Part shown: piece by piece, positions 34,146-44,090 of the stretch
Numbering within the stretch: the stretch's first letter is position 1
How the letters are laid out: each line of letters starts with the position of its first letter
Notes under the pieces: model-generated
Database searches by the model: none
Seen by the model: the letters and a program-made list of their open reading frames with translations, nothing else
What the model was told of the DNA's origin: nothing
Assembly: GCF_000422305.1 (NCBI RefSeq)
Contig: NZ_KE383816.1
Location: forward strand, 732,566-796,565
Origin: Luteimonas mephitis DSM 12574
Lineage (GTDB): Bacteria > Pseudomonadota > Gammaproteobacteria > Xanthomonadales > Xanthomonadaceae
Direction: 5' to 3'
Length of the DNA: 64,000 nt
Translations under genes and position numbers: made by a program

Positions 34146-35156
34146 TCAGCGGGTGACGGCGCCCGCGTTCGCGCATGAACGCTTCAGCTCGGTGAGCCCC
34201 TCGTGAAAAGACACCAGCGGCCGGTAGCCGAAGTCGCGCGCTGCAGGCGCCATGTCGTACCAGTGCGTGGTGCTCAGCTGCTCGGCGAGGAAGCGGGTCA
34301 TCGGCGGCTCGCCGCGCAGCGGCAGCAGCGACCACAGCGCTTCGCACGCCGCGCCGACCGCGTAGGCGGCGCCGAACGGAATCGTCTTGTCCACTTCCGG
34401 CGCGCCGGCCGCGCGCAGCAGGCCGTTGACCACTTCGCGCACGGTCTTCGGCTCGCCGTTGCTGATGAAATAGGCGCGGCCGGCGCAGGCCGCCCCGGGG
34501 CCGAGGTGTTCGAACGCGTCGAAGTGCGCCTGCGCCGCGTTGTCGATGTAGGTCGTGTCGATGACGTTGTTGCCGTCGCCGACGAAGCGCAGCCGGCCGG
34601 CCTTCGCGCGTTCGACCAGGCGCGGCAGCAGCTGGTTGTCGCCCGGCCCCCAGATCAGCCGCGGGCGCAGCGCGACGGTGGCCAGCCCGGCGTCGTTGGC
34701 GGCCAGCACGGCCTTTTCGGCGATCATCTTGGTGGCGGCGTACGCGGCCTTGAAGCCTTCGCCGTAGGGCACGTCGTCGGCGCTGCCGCCGGCGACCGGA
34801 TGCGTCGCGCGGTGGGTGACGCTGGGCGACGAGGTGTAGACCAGACGGTCGATGCGGTGGGTGCGGCATGCGGCCAGCACGTTGTCGGTGCCGACCACGT
34901 TGGCGCGATGGTAGCTGTCGTAACTGCCCCAGGCGCTGGCCTTTGCGGCGTTGTGGAAGATCGCCTCGCAGCCCTGCGCGGCGGCGACCACCGCGTCGCG
35001 GTCGGCCAGGTCGCCGCGCAGCTGGCGCACGCCCAGCCGGTCGAGCGCCGGATACAGGCCACGGTTGAAGCTGAGCACTTCATGGCCGCGCTGGACCAGG
35101 CCGCGGCACAGTGCTCGGCCGAGGAAACCACCGCCGCCGGTGACCAGGATCTTCAT
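34146..35156 (-). CDS. oleD: OleD, NAD(P)-dependent 2-alkyl-3-ketoacid reductase
   Basis: 336 aa extended SDR of the 3-beta-HSD-like type. It starts [16 protein letters not shown] (dinucleotide motif GGGGFLG, 8-14), with the active-site Y-x3-K as YAATK. OleD reduces the 2-alkyl-3-ketoalkanoic acid made by OleA to the beta-hydroxy acid. The start overlaps the oleC stop (ATGA, 35153-35156), so oleC and oleD are coupled. Identity rests on the neighbouring oleC, oleB and oleA. Confidence 0.93.
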   Translation of the reverse strand: MKILVTGGGGFLGRALCRGLVQRGHEVLSFNRGLYPALDRLGVRQLRGDLADRDAVVAAAQGCEAIFHNAAKASAWGSYDSYHRANVVGTDNVLAACRTHRIDRLVYTSSPSVTHRATHPVAGGSADDVPYGEGFKAAYAATKMIAEKAVLAANDAGLATVALRPRLIWGPGDNQLLPRLVERAKAGRLRFVGDGNNVIDTTYIDNAAQAHFDAFEHLGPGAACAGRAYFISNGEPKTVREVVNGLLRAAGAPEVDKTIPFGAAYAVGAACEALWSLLPLRGEPPMTRFLAEQLSTTHWYDMAPAARDFGYRPLVSFHEGLTELKRSCANAGAVTR

Positions 35157-36832
35157 TCGCGCCTCCGCAGTTGTTTCGTCGCCCACGCGGCCAGTTTTTC
35201 GCGCCCGATCTTGGCGTTGTGGCGGATGTCGACCGGGAAGCGCGGGTGGAACAGGAACGTTTCCACCTGCGCGGCATGCACGAAGCCTTCGCCGATGTGG
35301 CGCAGCTCGTCGGCGATGCGCGGCTGCTGGCTGCGCGCGACCTCGCCGCGCAGCTCGACGCACAGCACCGGACGCTGCGCGCCGCGCTCGCCGATGCCGA
35401 CCAGTGCGGTGCGGCGTACTTCGGGGTGCACGTTGAACACCGGCTCGACCTGCTCGGTGCACAGCGTGCCGCGCGCGGTGACCACGCGCTGCGACTTGCG
35501 GCCGCAGAACCAGAGCCGGCCCTGCGCGTCGAAGTAGCCCAGGTCGCCCATGCGATGGACGACGCGGGCGCGGTCGCCCGACTCGCTCGTGCCCTCGCCT
35601 GGTGAAGGCGGAGATGGCGCCTCATGGATCTTGGCCAGCCGCGTCTGCGTCTCGCGGTTGAAGTAACTGTCGGTGGCGCTCGGACCGGCGACGGTGATCT
35701 CGCCCACCTGGCCGGCTTTCACCAGCAGCTCGTCGGACCAGTGTTCGATCGCCTCGTCGCTGACGCGGATGATGCGCACCTCGTTGGGCGCCACCGGGCG
35801 GCCGACGCAGGTGCCGGCGCCCTGCTCGGTGCGTTCGCGCAGCGTGAGCAGCTCGCGACCCTCGATCGCGGCGACCGGCAGGCATTCGGTCGCGCCGTAG
35901 GGCGTCCAGAACTGCGCGTCGTCGGGCAGCAGCGCCTGTATCTTCGCCACCACCTCCCCCGGGACCGGCGCCCCGGCGGAGGTCGCGCAGCGCACGGTCG
36001 GCAGCGCCACGCCGTGCTCCGCGAGCACGCGCATCAGCGCCGGCGAGCCGAACAGCTGGGTGACGCCGAAGCGTTCGATCGCCGCCAGCAGTTTCTGCGG
36101 GTCGGCAGCGGCCGGCCGCGTCGGGTCCATGTCGGGGATGATCGAGGTCAGGCCGAGCGCGGGATCGAACAGCGCGAACGGCGGGAAAGTCGGCAGGTCG
36201 ATGCCGCCGGCCTGCATGCCGAACGCCGAGCGCAGCATTTCCACCTGGGCGACGAAATGCCTGTGCCGGTACACCACGCCCTTGGGCACGCCGGTCGAGC
36301 CGCTGGTGAACAGGATCGCGGCGACGTCGTCGGGCCGGGTGTCGGCCAGCTGCGGGCCCGCGCCGGCGCCGTCGCGTTCGACCTGTGCCAGCGTGGTGTC
36401 GGCCAGCCACGCATGCGCGCCAGTGGTCACGCGCATGCGCGCCGACTTCGCCCAGCCCAGCAGCGTGCGCGCCAGCATCGCCAGCGGGATGCCGATGAAG
36501 GCGTCGGCCTGCGCCTCGCCCAGGCACTGCTTCAGCGCGCGCCGATCGATGCCCGGATCGACCAGCACCGGCACCGCGCCGGCCTTGAACAGCGCGAACA
36601 TCAGCAGGAAGAACTCCGGCGTCGGCCGCACCATCACCACGGTGCGGGTACCGCGCACGACGCCGCGGCGGGCGAGCCCGGCGGCGATGGCGTCGCTGCG
36701 CGCATCGAGCCGTGCGTAGCTCAGCGCGATGTCGTACCGGCCGCCGCGCCCGGGACAGCGGATCGCGACCTGGTCGGGACGCTCGGCGGCCAGCCGCGGC
36801 AGCGCGGCGGCGATGTTGCAGACGGGAATCAT
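35153..36832 (-). CDS. oleC: OleC, beta-lactone synthetase (AMP-ligase family)
   Basis: 559 aa ANL-superfamily enzyme. P-loop-like [13 protein letters not shown] (~188-200), [11 protein letters not shown], and C-terminal domain with [18 protein letters not shown] and IGREKL. OleC converts syn/anti beta-hydroxy acids to beta-lactones. Just before the GDLGY motif there is an inserted Pro/Gly/Ser stretch ([15 protein letters not shown]) encoded by sequence resembling the intergenic repeats (about 35580-35625), an odd in-frame insertion. It is the first gene of the oleCD pair, divergent from the cysteine-cluster gene. Confidence 0.93.
   Translation of the reverse strand: MIPVCNIAAALPRLAAERPDQVAIRCPGRGGRYDIALSYARLDARSDAIAAGLARRGVVRGTRTVVMVRPTPEFFLLMFALFKAGAVPVLVDPGIDRRALKQCLGEAQADAFIGIPLAMLARTLLGWAKSARMRVTTGAHAWLADTTLAQVERDGAGAGPQLADTRPDDVAAILFTSGSTGVPKGVVYRHRHFVAQVEMLRSAFGMQAGGIDLPTFPPFALFDPALGLTSIIPDMDPTRPAAADPQKLLAAIERFGVTQLFGSPALMRVLAEHGVALPTVRCATSAGAPVPGEVVAKIQALLPDDAQFWTPYGATECLPVAAIEGRELLTLRERTEQGAGTCVGRPVAPNEVRIIRVSDEAIEHWSDELLVKAGQVGEITVAGPSATDSYFNRETQTRLAKIHEAPSPPSPGEGTSESGDRARVVHRMGDLGYFDAQGRLWFCGRKSQRVVTARGTLCTEQVEPVFNVHPEVRRTALVGIGERGAQRPVLCVELRGEVARSQQPRIADELRHIGEGFVHAAQVETFLFHPRFPVDIRHNAKIGREKLAAWATKQLRRRE
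35580..35625 (-). repeat. Repeat-like insertion inside oleC
   Basis: CTCGCCTGGTGAAGGCGGAG at about 35588 resembles the core of intergenic repeat family B (CTCCCCTGCGAAGGCAGGGG). In the oleC frame it encodes a Pro/Gly-rich linker that interrupts an otherwise conserved region. Confidence 0.5.
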
Positions 36833-36915
36833 CGAGGGATTATCGCCGCCCGCCCCTTGCGCGCGACCCGCGACGGGAGAAAAATCCGCTTCCCTCCACG
36901 CCCCCGGCCTCGGCC

Positions 36916-37347
36916 ATGCTGCACCCCTGCCTGGCCTGCGGCGCCTGCTGCGCCCATTTCCGCGTCGGCTTCCACTGGTCCGAGGCCGATCCGGCGCTTG
37001 GCGGCACGGTGCCGATCGAACTCACCGAGCCGCTGCGCCGGCACGAGCGGGCGATGCGCGGCACCTCGCAGCCGCAGCCGCGCTGCATTGCACTGGACGC
37101 GGACATCGGCGTGCGCTCGCGCTGCAGCATCCACCCGCTGCGACCCAGCGCCTGCGCGGCGGTGGAAGCCTCGTGGGAATCCGGCCAGCCCAGCGCACAG
37201 TGCGACAAGGCGCGCCTGGCCCATGGCTTGCTGCCGCTCACGCCCGCCGACTGGACCTGGCGCGAAGCCGCCGCCAACGACGGCAGCGGCAATCCGGACG
37301 ACAACGGCAGCGCGCCGCCCGCCACACCGCCGCCGATCGCAGCGTAA
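36916..37347 (+). CDS. YkgJ-family cysteine-cluster protein
   Basis: 143 aa. Cys clustering matches the YkgJ/CxxCxxCC family: CLACGACC (5-12), then single Cys in PRCIALD, RSRCSIH, SACAAVE and AQCDKAR, likely binding zinc or an Fe-S cluster. The C-terminus is Pro/Asn-rich. It is transcribed opposite to, and inserted between, oleB and oleC. No function is known for the family; involvement with the ole genes is unproven. Confidence 0.8.
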   Translation: MLHPCLACGACCAHFRVGFHWSEADPALGGTVPIELTEPLRRHERAMRGTSQPQPRCIALDADIGVRSRCSIHPLRPSACAAVEASWESGQPSAQCDKARLAHGLLPLTPADWTWREAAANDGSGNPDDNGSAPPATPPPIAA

Positions 37348-37431
37348 GTTGCCTGCGCCGCGCAACGGCAACGTCGCGACCGGCCTGCGGCCGCAGGCGC
37401 TTCCCGCCGCGACTTCCGCCGTGCGTACGCG

Positions 37432-38376
37432 CTATGCCGGATTGGCGTCGAGGAACGCGCGGATCGCCGGCACCAGCGCCTCGTGGCGGTCTTCCATCAC
37501 GTAGTGGCCGGCGTCTTCGAACGCCATCACCTGCGCGCGCGGCAGTGCGTCGCGGAAGCCGGCCAGGAAATGCCGGTCGAACACAAAATCACGCAGGCCC
37601 CAGCCGATGAACGCCGGACGATCGGCGAACTCGTGCAGCCGGCGGCCTGCTTCGTCCACCAGCGGCCAGGCGCGGTCGCCGGCGCGCAGCGGGATGTCCT
37701 GCATGAAGCGCAGGGTCGCGATCGCCTTGTCCCAGCCGCTGTAGACGCCGGCATAGGCCTTGCGCACCGACGCCGGCAGCCTGCGTGTCGTGCCCAGCCA
37801 CGCCGCGCCGCGCGCGAACAGGTTGAAGCGGCGGATCGCCCAGCCGCCGATGCGCGAGTCGCGCCCCAGCGACAGCTGCCACGGCATCGGCTTGCCGGTC
37901 GGCAGCGGGAACGCGGCGGTGTTGGTGACCACCAGCCGCTTCACCTGCGCCGCGTGCGAAAGCGCCCAGCCGAAGCCGATCATCCCGCCCCAGTCGTGCA
38001 CCACCAGCGTCACCGGCGTGGCGTCGTCGATGCCGGCGTGGCGCAGCAGCGCGCCGAGATCATCGATGCGCGAACGCAGCGTGTAGTCATAGCGCGCGCT
38101 GCGCGGGTCGGCCGGCGGACGCACGCCGCCGCCGTCGTCGGGCTTGTCGGACAGGCCCATGCCGACGTGGTCGGGCACGATGCAGCGATACCTGTCGCGC
38201 AGCCCCAGCACCAGGTGCCGCCAGTAATAGCTCCACGACGGATTGCCGTGGACCATCACCACCACCTCGCCGTCGCGCGGGCCTTCGTCGAGGTACGACA
38301 TCGCGATGCCGGGCCGCACCTCGAAGCGCTGCGGGGTGAAGGGGTAGTCGGGGAGGTCCATCGTGGTCATCGACAT
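37432..38376 (-). CDS. oleB: OleB, beta-lactone decarboxylase (alpha/beta hydrolase)
   Basis: 314 aa, haloalkane-dehalogenase-like fold. Oxyanion motif HGNPSW (43-48), nucleophile Asp128 in VVHDWGGM, and C-terminal catalytic His in DAGHYVMED. In ole clusters OleB decarboxylates the beta-lactone to a cis-olefin. It follows oleA by 48 bases on the same strand. MSMTTMD offers two further in-frame ATGs. Confidence 0.93.
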   Translation of the reverse strand: MSMTTMDLPDYPFTPQRFEVRPGIAMSYLDEGPRDGEVVVMVHGNPSWSYYWRHLVLGLRDRYRCIVPDHVGMGLSDKPDDGGGVRPPADPRSARYDYTLRSRIDDLGALLRHAGIDDATPVTLVVHDWGGMIGFGWALSHAAQVKRLVVTNTAAFPLPTGKPMPWQLSLGRDSRIGGWAIRRFNLFARGAAWLGTTRRLPASVRKAYAGVYSGWDKAIATLRFMQDIPLRAGDRAWPLVDEAGRRLHEFADRPAFIGWGLRDFVFDRHFLAGFRDALPRAQVMAFEDAGHYVMEDRHEALVPAIRAFLDANPA

Positions 38377-38424
38377 GAAAAGGGCCGGACAGACCGGCCC
38401 TCGCGTGGGATCGCGGCGCTGCCG

Positions 38425-39441
38425 CTACCAGACCACTTCGGCCATCGAGCAGTTCAGCCCCGAGCCGATGCCGAGCAGGGCGACGCGGTCGCCCTTCTTC
38501 AGGCGGCCCATCTCGCGCAGCTTGGACAGCACGATCGGCACCGAGGCCGGGCCGATGTTGCCGTGTTCGCCGAAAATCGTCAGCACCTTCTTCGGGTCGA
38601 TGCCCATCGCCTTGGTGAAGGCGGCGGTGTGCACCTTGCTGACCTGGTGGATCACGAACTCGTCCATCTCCTCCACCACCCAGCCCAGCGCCTGGCGGGC
38701 TGCGACGAAGGTCTTCTGCGCCAGCTTCACGCCTTCGATCAGCAGGGTACGGGTGTCGGTGACCATGCCGTCGAGGTTGCCGCGGCACAGCTTGTTCCAC
38801 TGGGTCGCGGCGCGGGTGACGCCGCCGCGGTAGCGGGGCGCGCCCGGCGCGAGTTCGGCGCGCGCCAGCACCATGGCCGCGGCGCCGGAGCCCAGGGTCA
38901 GCGTGGCCAGCTCGTTGCGGAAGTCTTCTTCGGTGGAATCGGCGCGGGTCATGCGCTCGAGGGTCTTCTCGTAGGCCAGATCGGCGGTTTCGCCGTCGAC
39001 CACCAGCGCGTAGTCGATCTCGCCGCGCTCGATCATGCGGCTGGCGATGTCCATGCCGTTGAGGAAGGCCAGGCAGGCGTTGGCGACGTCGAAGTTCTGG
39101 CATTCGTCGCCCAGGCCGAGGTTGCCGCTGACGATCGAGGCCGTGGACGGTTCGAGGTAGTCACGGCTGACCGAGGTGTTGACCAGCAGGCCGACCTTGT
39201 CCGGGTCGATGCCGGCGTCGGCCAGCGCCTTGACCCCGGCCAGCGTCGCCGCATCGGAGGCGAGCACCGCGCCGTCCCACAGGTGGCGGGCGTGGATGCC
39301 GGCGACGTCCTGGAGCACGTCGGTCTTGATCCCGAGGCGGTCGAGGGTGGGCTTGAGCCGCGCGTTGATCTCGTCGCTGGACAACCGGCGCGGTGCGTCG
39401 ATGTGGGCGAGGCCGGCGATGGCAACGTGTTGGAAAAGCAT
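38425..39441 (-). CDS. oleA: OleA, thiolase-fold acyl-CoA head-to-head condensing enzyme
   Basis: 338 aa, very like Xanthomonas OleA throughout. The nucleophile is Cys123 (VANACLAFLNG), and the OleA-specific Glu97 lies in RDYLEPSTAS. Catalytic His is in VIHQVSKVH and Asn in GEHGNIGPAS. OleA performs non-decarboxylative Claisen condensation of two fatty acyl-CoAs. It is the first gene of the cluster and probably carries the promoter for oleAB. Confidence 0.96.
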   Translation of the reverse strand: MLFQHVAIAGLAHIDAPRRLSSDEINARLKPTLDRLGIKTDVLQDVAGIHARHLWDGAVLASDAATLAGVKALADAGIDPDKVGLLVNTSVSRDYLEPSTASIVSGNLGLGDECQNFDVANACLAFLNGMDIASRMIERGEIDYALVVDGETADLAYEKTLERMTRADSTEEDFRNELATLTLGSGAAAMVLARAELAPGAPRYRGGVTRAATQWNKLCRGNLDGMVTDTRTLLIEGVKLAQKTFVAARQALGWVVEEMDEFVIHQVSKVHTAAFTKAMGIDPKKVLTIFGEHGNIGPASVPIVLSKLREMGRLKKGDRVALLGIGSGLNCSMAEVVW

Positions 39442-39535
39442 GGGCTGGCCGCCGAATTACGGACAAAAGGGAACTTATGTTACCGGCTCCGCCCCCTCCC
39501 CGCACCGCTTGGCCCCCGCCGCGGCGGGCGGATGC

Positions 39536-39856
39536 TCAGTTTGCGCAGCGCCAGGCGGCGAATTTCTGGTCGCCGTTGGCCGGCGGGCCGAGCGGGCTGA
39601 TGGTGTCGGCGCCGATCCCCGGGGCCTCGTTGCGGGCCAGGGTTTCGAGCTCCTCGCGCACCCGCAGGTCGTTGCGTTCATAGACCAGGGCCACCTTGTC
39701 GGCCACAGACACGCTGATCTCGCCGCGCTTTTCGCAGTCGACGGGCGCGGCCGTCGCCACTTTCACCGCGCTGGCGCCGGGCGCCATGTGCACCCAGGTA
39801 CAGCCGGACAGGCCGAGGACTGCAGTGGCGAGGACGGCAAGCGGCAGGCTGCGCAT
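39536..39856 (-). CDS. DUF4156 lipoprotein
   Basis: 106 aa with a lipobox LSGC (Cys ~19) and the DUF4156 pattern: WVHMAPGA, a Cys in VDCEKRGEI, VADKVALVYERNDLRVREELETLARNEA in the middle, and GADTISPLG followed by FAAWRC. Outer-membrane lipoprotein of unknown function. It lies 94 bases upstream of oleA on the same strand. Confidence 0.85.
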   Translation of the reverse strand: MRSLPLAVLATAVLGLSGCTWVHMAPGASAVKVATAAPVDCEKRGEISVSVADKVALVYERNDLRVREELETLARNEAPGIGADTISPLGPPANGDQKFAAWRCAN

Positions 39857-40068
39857 GGAGGCTCCGTTCGTGGCGGGGACGCGGCATTGTGGGTGGCCGC
39901 ACCTGAATGCGGCAAGTTGCGGGCCGCGCAGCACGATCCGAGCGGTTCCGGTCGTGGGCCGTGCTTTGCCCCTCCCCCTGCGAGAACAGGATGAGGCTGG
40001 GCGAGGGGGTGGGGTGCTGATGCCACTTCCTGGACGTCGCACCGGTGCCTGCGCATCCCCCTCCACGA

Positions 40069-40094
40069 CCCTCCCCTGCCTTCGCAGGGGAGGG
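40069..40094 (-). repeat. Palindromic repeat, family B copy
   Basis: CCCTCCCCTGC, loop CTTC, GCAGGGGAGGG. It lies 18 bases after the stop of the M16 protease and probably forms a terminator-like hairpin. Another imperfect C/G-rich inverted repeat lies at about 39970-40015. Confidence 0.85.
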
Positions 40095-40111
40095 AGCTGA
40101 AGCGCGCGGAC

Positions 40112-42994
40112 TTATTTGTCGCCCTTGTCGCCCTTGTCGCCGGCTGCGACCGGCTTGCCGTCGGCATCGACGATGCTGACTTCACCCAGCCCCAGCGCGC
40201 GCACCGGCTGCTCGATCTTCGCCAGGTCGCCGACCACCACCCAGGTCAGCGCCTTGGGGTCGATGGTGCCGGCCGCCGCCTGCACCTGGGCCGGGGTCAG
40301 CGATTCAACCTCGGCCTTGCGCTTGAACACGTAGTCGTCCGGGCGGTCGTAGCGGACGATGCCGCCGATGGTCGACAGCACCGAACGCGCGGTCTCGTAG
40401 GCGCCCGGCAGGCCGCGGATCTCGGTGGCCTTGATCTTCTCCACCTCGGCCGCCGTGGCCGGCTTGCTGCCGTCGGCATAGCCGTCGATCTCGCTGCGCA
40501 TTTCCTTCAGCGAATCCGCGGTGCGGTCGATCTGCACCGGCGCGTACGCCATCCACGGCCGCTGCCCGATCGCGCCGGAGACGAAGCTGTAGGCGCCGTA
40601 GGCCCAGTGCTTGTCTTCGCGCAGGTTCATGTTCAGGCGCGAGGAGAACTGGCCGCCGAGCACGTCGTTGGCGATCTCGAACTCCACCGCCTTCGGATCC
40701 ATCGTCGACGGCACCACCTCGCCGGCGAAGATGTTGGCCTGCACCGCGCCGGGCTGGTCGATCAGGAACACGCGCGGCTGGCCGGGACGCGCCACCTCGG
40801 GCACGGCCACGGCCTGCGGCGCGGCGCCCTCGCCCTTCCAGTCGCCGAAGTGCTTGTTGAGCACCGGCACGATCTCCTTGAGCGTGGTGTCGCCCACCAC
40901 GATCACGGTCGCGTTCTCGGGGCGCATCCAGGCGTGCTGGTAGGCAACCAGGTCGTCGCGGCCCAGCGCTGCGATCGAAGCCTCGGTACCGGTGCCGCTG
41001 AACGGGATCGCGTACGGATGGCCTTCGCCGTACAGCAGCGGCGGCAGCACGCGCATGGCGGCGCCGTTCGGGCGCGCCTTTTCCTGCGCGATGCCGGCGA
41101 TCCAGCTGGCCTTGACCCGGTCGATCTCGCTCTGCTCGAAGCGCGGCTGGCGCAGCATGGTCGCGAACAGCGCCACCGACGGATCGAGGTTCTCCTTCAG
41201 CGCCGACAGGTACGCGTTGCTGCCATCGAGCGATGCGCTCGCGCCGAGGCTGGCGCCAAGCGATTCGGCGCGGTCGCCGAAGGCCAGCGAGCCCAGGTCG
41301 CCCGCGCCCTCGTCCAGCATGCCCATGGCGAAGCTGGCCGCGCCCAGCGTGTCCCTGGCATCGCTGGCCGAACCGCCGTTGAACTCGTAGCTCATCTGCA
41401 CCACGGGGATGTCGTGGCGCTCGGCGAGGATCACCTTCGAGCCGTTCTTCAGCGTCGCGCGCTGCAGCTCCGGGAACTTCAGGTCCGGGAAGCTCGACGG
41501 AACCGGCACACCCTTGCTGCGGTCGACGGTGCTCGGTTCGACGGTGTACTTCGGGTCCACCGGCGGCAGCGTCATCGGTGCCGGCTTGACGGTGGGCTCC
41601 TCGGCCAGCGGGGTGCGCTCGCCCGGCTCGACCACCAGGGTGTGGTCGCCGACGCCGAGCCACTTCGCACCGACCGCCTTGAGGTCGTCGGCGCTGGCGG
41701 ACTGGATGTTGGCCAGCTCCTTGCGGAAGCAGCCCGGGTCGCCTTCATAGATCGTGCACGAGGCCAGCGCGTCGGCCTTGCCGCCGAAGCCGCCGATGCG
41801 CTCGATGCCGCGGATGAAGCCGGCGCGGAACATGGTCTTGGCCTGTGCCAGCTCGGCCGCGGTCGGGCCTTCGGCGATCAGCCGGTCGAGCTCTTCGTCG
41901 ATGATCGCCTCGACCTTTTTCGGATCCACGCCCTGCTTGACCGTGGCCATGATGAAGAAGTTGGAACCCAGCTGCGACGGGCCGGCCATGGCGCTGACGC
42001 TGTCGACCAGCTTGTCCTCGTGCAGCAGGCGCTTGTCCAGGCGCGAGGATTTGCTGCCGCCCAGCAGCTGCGAGAACAGCTGCGACCGGTCGATGTCGAC
42101 GGTGCCGACCTCGGCCACGTTCCAGACCCGGTAGATGCGCGTTTGCGGGACCTTGTCCTGCATCACTTCGCGGGTGTCGGCCGGACGCTGCGCCACGTCG
42201 ACCTTCGGCTGCGCCATGGTCGGCGAGGCCGGGATGTCGCCGAAGTACTTTGCGACCTTCTCCTTCGCCGTGGCGACGTCGATGTCGCCGGCCAGCACCA
42301 GCACCGCGTTGTTGGGGCCGTACCAGGTGCGGAACCAGTTCTTGACGTCTTCCAGCGAGGCCGCGTTCAAGTCGTTCATCGACCCGATCGTGCTGTGGTG
42401 ATAGGGGTGGCCGACCGGGTACAGCGCTTGGCCGAGCTTCTCCCAGACCTGGCCGTAGGGCTGGTTCTCGCCCTGGCGCTTCTCGTTCTGGACCACCCCG
42501 CGCTGCTCGTCGAGGGTCTTCTGGTCGATCGCGCCGAGCAGGTGGCCCATGCGGTCGGATTCCATCCACAGCGCCATGTCCAGCGCGGTGGTAGGCACGT
42601 TCTCGAAGTAGTTGGTGCGGTCGGAGTTGGTGGTGCCGTTCATGTCGGTGGCGCCGGCCAGCTCGAACGGGTCGAAGAACTCGCCCGGATGGTTTTCCGA
42701 GCCGTTGAACATCAGGTGCTCGAACAGGTGCGCGAACCCGGTGCGCCCCGCCGGCTCGTCCTTGCTGCCGACGTGGTACCAGATGTTCACCGCCACGATC
42801 GGCGCCTTGCGGTCGGTGTGGACCACCACGCGCAGGCCGTTGGGCAGGGTGAACTGCTCGTAGGCGATATCGACCGCGGCGGCGCGGCCGGTATCGGCAA
42901 ACGCCAGGCTTGGCGCGAAGCTGCCTCCCAGGACGGTGGCCAGGGCGAGGCCGAGCACGGCGGCTCGGGGACGGCGGAGGTTGGCAAGCGACAT
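40112..42994 (-). CDS. Secreted M16-family zinc metalloprotease (two-domain)
   Basis: 960 aa with a signal peptide (cleavage near AFADT). The first M16 domain carries the inverted zinc motif HxxEH (HLFEH) in TGFAHLFEHLMFNGSE and the downstream Glu ligand; the second half is the inactive homologous domain (VAVPEVARPGQPRV, GGQFSSRLNMNLRED). Pitrilysin/insulinase-like clan, expected to degrade peptides in the periplasm. The extreme C-terminus ends in a GDK tripeptide repeated three times, encoded by 9-base tandem repeats at 40112-40140. Confidence 0.93.
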   Translation of the reverse strand: MSLANLRRPRAAVLGLALATVLGGSFAPSLAFADTGRAAAVDIAYEQFTLPNGLRVVVHTDRKAPIVAVNIWYHVGSKDEPAGRTGFAHLFEHLMFNGSENHPGEFFDPFELAGATDMNGTTNSDRTNYFENVPTTALDMALWMESDRMGHLLGAIDQKTLDEQRGVVQNEKRQGENQPYGQVWEKLGQALYPVGHPYHHSTIGSMNDLNAASLEDVKNWFRTWYGPNNAVLVLAGDIDVATAKEKVAKYFGDIPASPTMAQPKVDVAQRPADTREVMQDKVPQTRIYRVWNVAEVGTVDIDRSQLFSQLLGGSKSSRLDKRLLHEDKLVDSVSAMAGPSQLGSNFFIMATVKQGVDPKKVEAIIDEELDRLIAEGPTAAELAQAKTMFRAGFIRGIERIGGFGGKADALASCTIYEGDPGCFRKELANIQSASADDLKAVGAKWLGVGDHTLVVEPGERTPLAEEPTVKPAPMTLPPVDPKYTVEPSTVDRSKGVPVPSSFPDLKFPELQRATLKNGSKVILAERHDIPVVQMSYEFNGGSASDARDTLGAASFAMGMLDEGAGDLGSLAFGDRAESLGASLGASASLDGSNAYLSALKENLDPSVALFATMLRQPRFEQSEIDRVKASWIAGIAQEKARPNGAAMRVLPPLLYGEGHPYAIPFSGTGTEASIAALGRDDLVAYQHAWMRPENATVIVVGDTTLKEIVPVLNKHFGDWKGEGAAPQAVAVPEVARPGQPRVFLIDQPGAVQANIFAGEVVPSTMDPKAVEFEIANDVLGGQFSSRLNMNLREDKHWAYGAYSFVSGAIGQRPWMAYAPVQIDRTADSLKEMRSEIDGYADGSKPATAAEVEKIKATEIRGLPGAYETARSVLSTIGGIVRYDRPDDYVFKRKAEVESLTPAQVQAAAGTIDPKALTWVVVGDLAKIEQPVRALGLGEVSIVDADGKPVAAGDKGDKGDK

Positions 42995-43263
42995 GGGCGC
43001 TCCTGCGGGGGCATGAATGACGGGATTGTTCCACCATCGTAACGGCTGTCCGGCAGCTGAACACTAGGCCACAAGTCGTGGCAGGCCGGCTGGCGCCCGA
43101 ATCCGCGCGCGGACGCCATGGCCGGTGCAAGTCCGGAATGCCTTCATCGGCCGCGATTGGCGCCCGATTGCGATGGCTTCGTCCCCGCTTATGGCCGGTC
43201 GCTCCTGCGAGCGCCTCCGCGCCCACACGGCCCATGAACGCGATTGCTGACAGACTCGGTGCC

Positions 43264-43971
43264 ATGATTATCCGCCACTGTCTCGTCACTGGCGCCAATC
43301 GCGGCCTCGGCCTGGAATTCGTCCGCCAGCTGCTGGCGCGCGGCGACCGCGTGGTCGCTACCTGCCGCCAGCCGGGCCGCGCCAGTGCCCTCAACGCGCT
43401 TGCCGGCGGCCACCCCGGCCGCCTGCACGTGCTGCCGCTGGACGTCGCCGATCCGCGATCGCACGCCACGCTGGCCGCCGAACTGCCGCTGGTGCTGGGC
43501 GACGGCGGCCGGCTCGACCTGCTGGTCAACGGCGCCGGCGTCCTGCATTCGGGCGAACGCTTCGGCAAGGTCACCGCCGCGATCCTCGACGACAGCTTCC
43601 GCACCAACGCCGCCGGGCCTCTGCTGCTGACCCAGGCGCTGGCGCCGCTGCTGGCCGACGGCGCACGGGTGGCCAACGTGTCCTCCGAACTGGGCTCGAT
43701 CACCAACGCCGGCCGCTTCGGCACGCCCAGCTACTGCATCAGCAAGGCTGCTCAGAACATGGCCAGCGTGCTGCTCGCCCACGCGCTGCGAGAGCGCGGG
43801 ATCGTCGTGGTCGCGCTGCATCCGGGCTGGGTCCAGACCGACATGGGCGGCCCGAACGCGACGGTGCCGGCGGCCGATTCGGTGCGCGGCCTGCTGGCGG
43901 TGATCGACGGGCTCGCGCCGGAAGACAGCGGGAGCTTCCGCGACTGGCGGGGCGAGACGCTGCCCTGGTGA
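43264..43971 (+). CDS. SDR family oxidoreductase
   Basis: 235 aa. TGANRGLGLEF near the start, NGAG (usually NNAG) in LLVNGAGVLH, Ser in NVSSELGSI and the catalytic Y-x3-K in SYCISKAA (YCISK). HPGWVQTDMGG is typical of sniffer/carbonyl-reductase-like SDRs. Start at 43264 or at an in-frame ATG 30 bases earlier. The stop is followed directly by repeat family C. Confidence 0.9.
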   Translation: MIIRHCLVTGANRGLGLEFVRQLLARGDRVVATCRQPGRASALNALAGGHPGRLHVLPLDVADPRSHATLAAELPLVLGDGGRLDLLVNGAGVLHSGERFGKVTAAILDDSFRTNAAGPLLLTQALAPLLADGARVANVSSELGSITNAGRFGTPSYCISKAAQNMASVLLAHALRERGIVVVALHPGWVQTDMGGPNATVPAADSVRGLLAVIDGLAPEDSGSFRDWRGETLPW

Positions 43972-43973
43972 CC

Positions 43974-44049
43974 GTAGGGGCGGCGGGAGCCGCGAGCTTT
44001 CGGCGCTGCACGGACGCAATCAGAAGCTCGCGGCTCCCGCCGCTCCTAC
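43974..44049 (+). repeat. Intergenic inverted repeat, family C copy 1
   Basis: Left arm GTAGGGGCGGCGGGAGCC... and right arm ...GGCTCCCGCCGCTCCTAC are near-perfect complements of ~26 bases. Other copies lie at 45512-45597 and 52344-52428. Confidence 0.88.
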
Positions 44050-44090
44050 GGGGTTGCGCCCACCCCGCGCTATCCTCCCCATCCCGCGCC

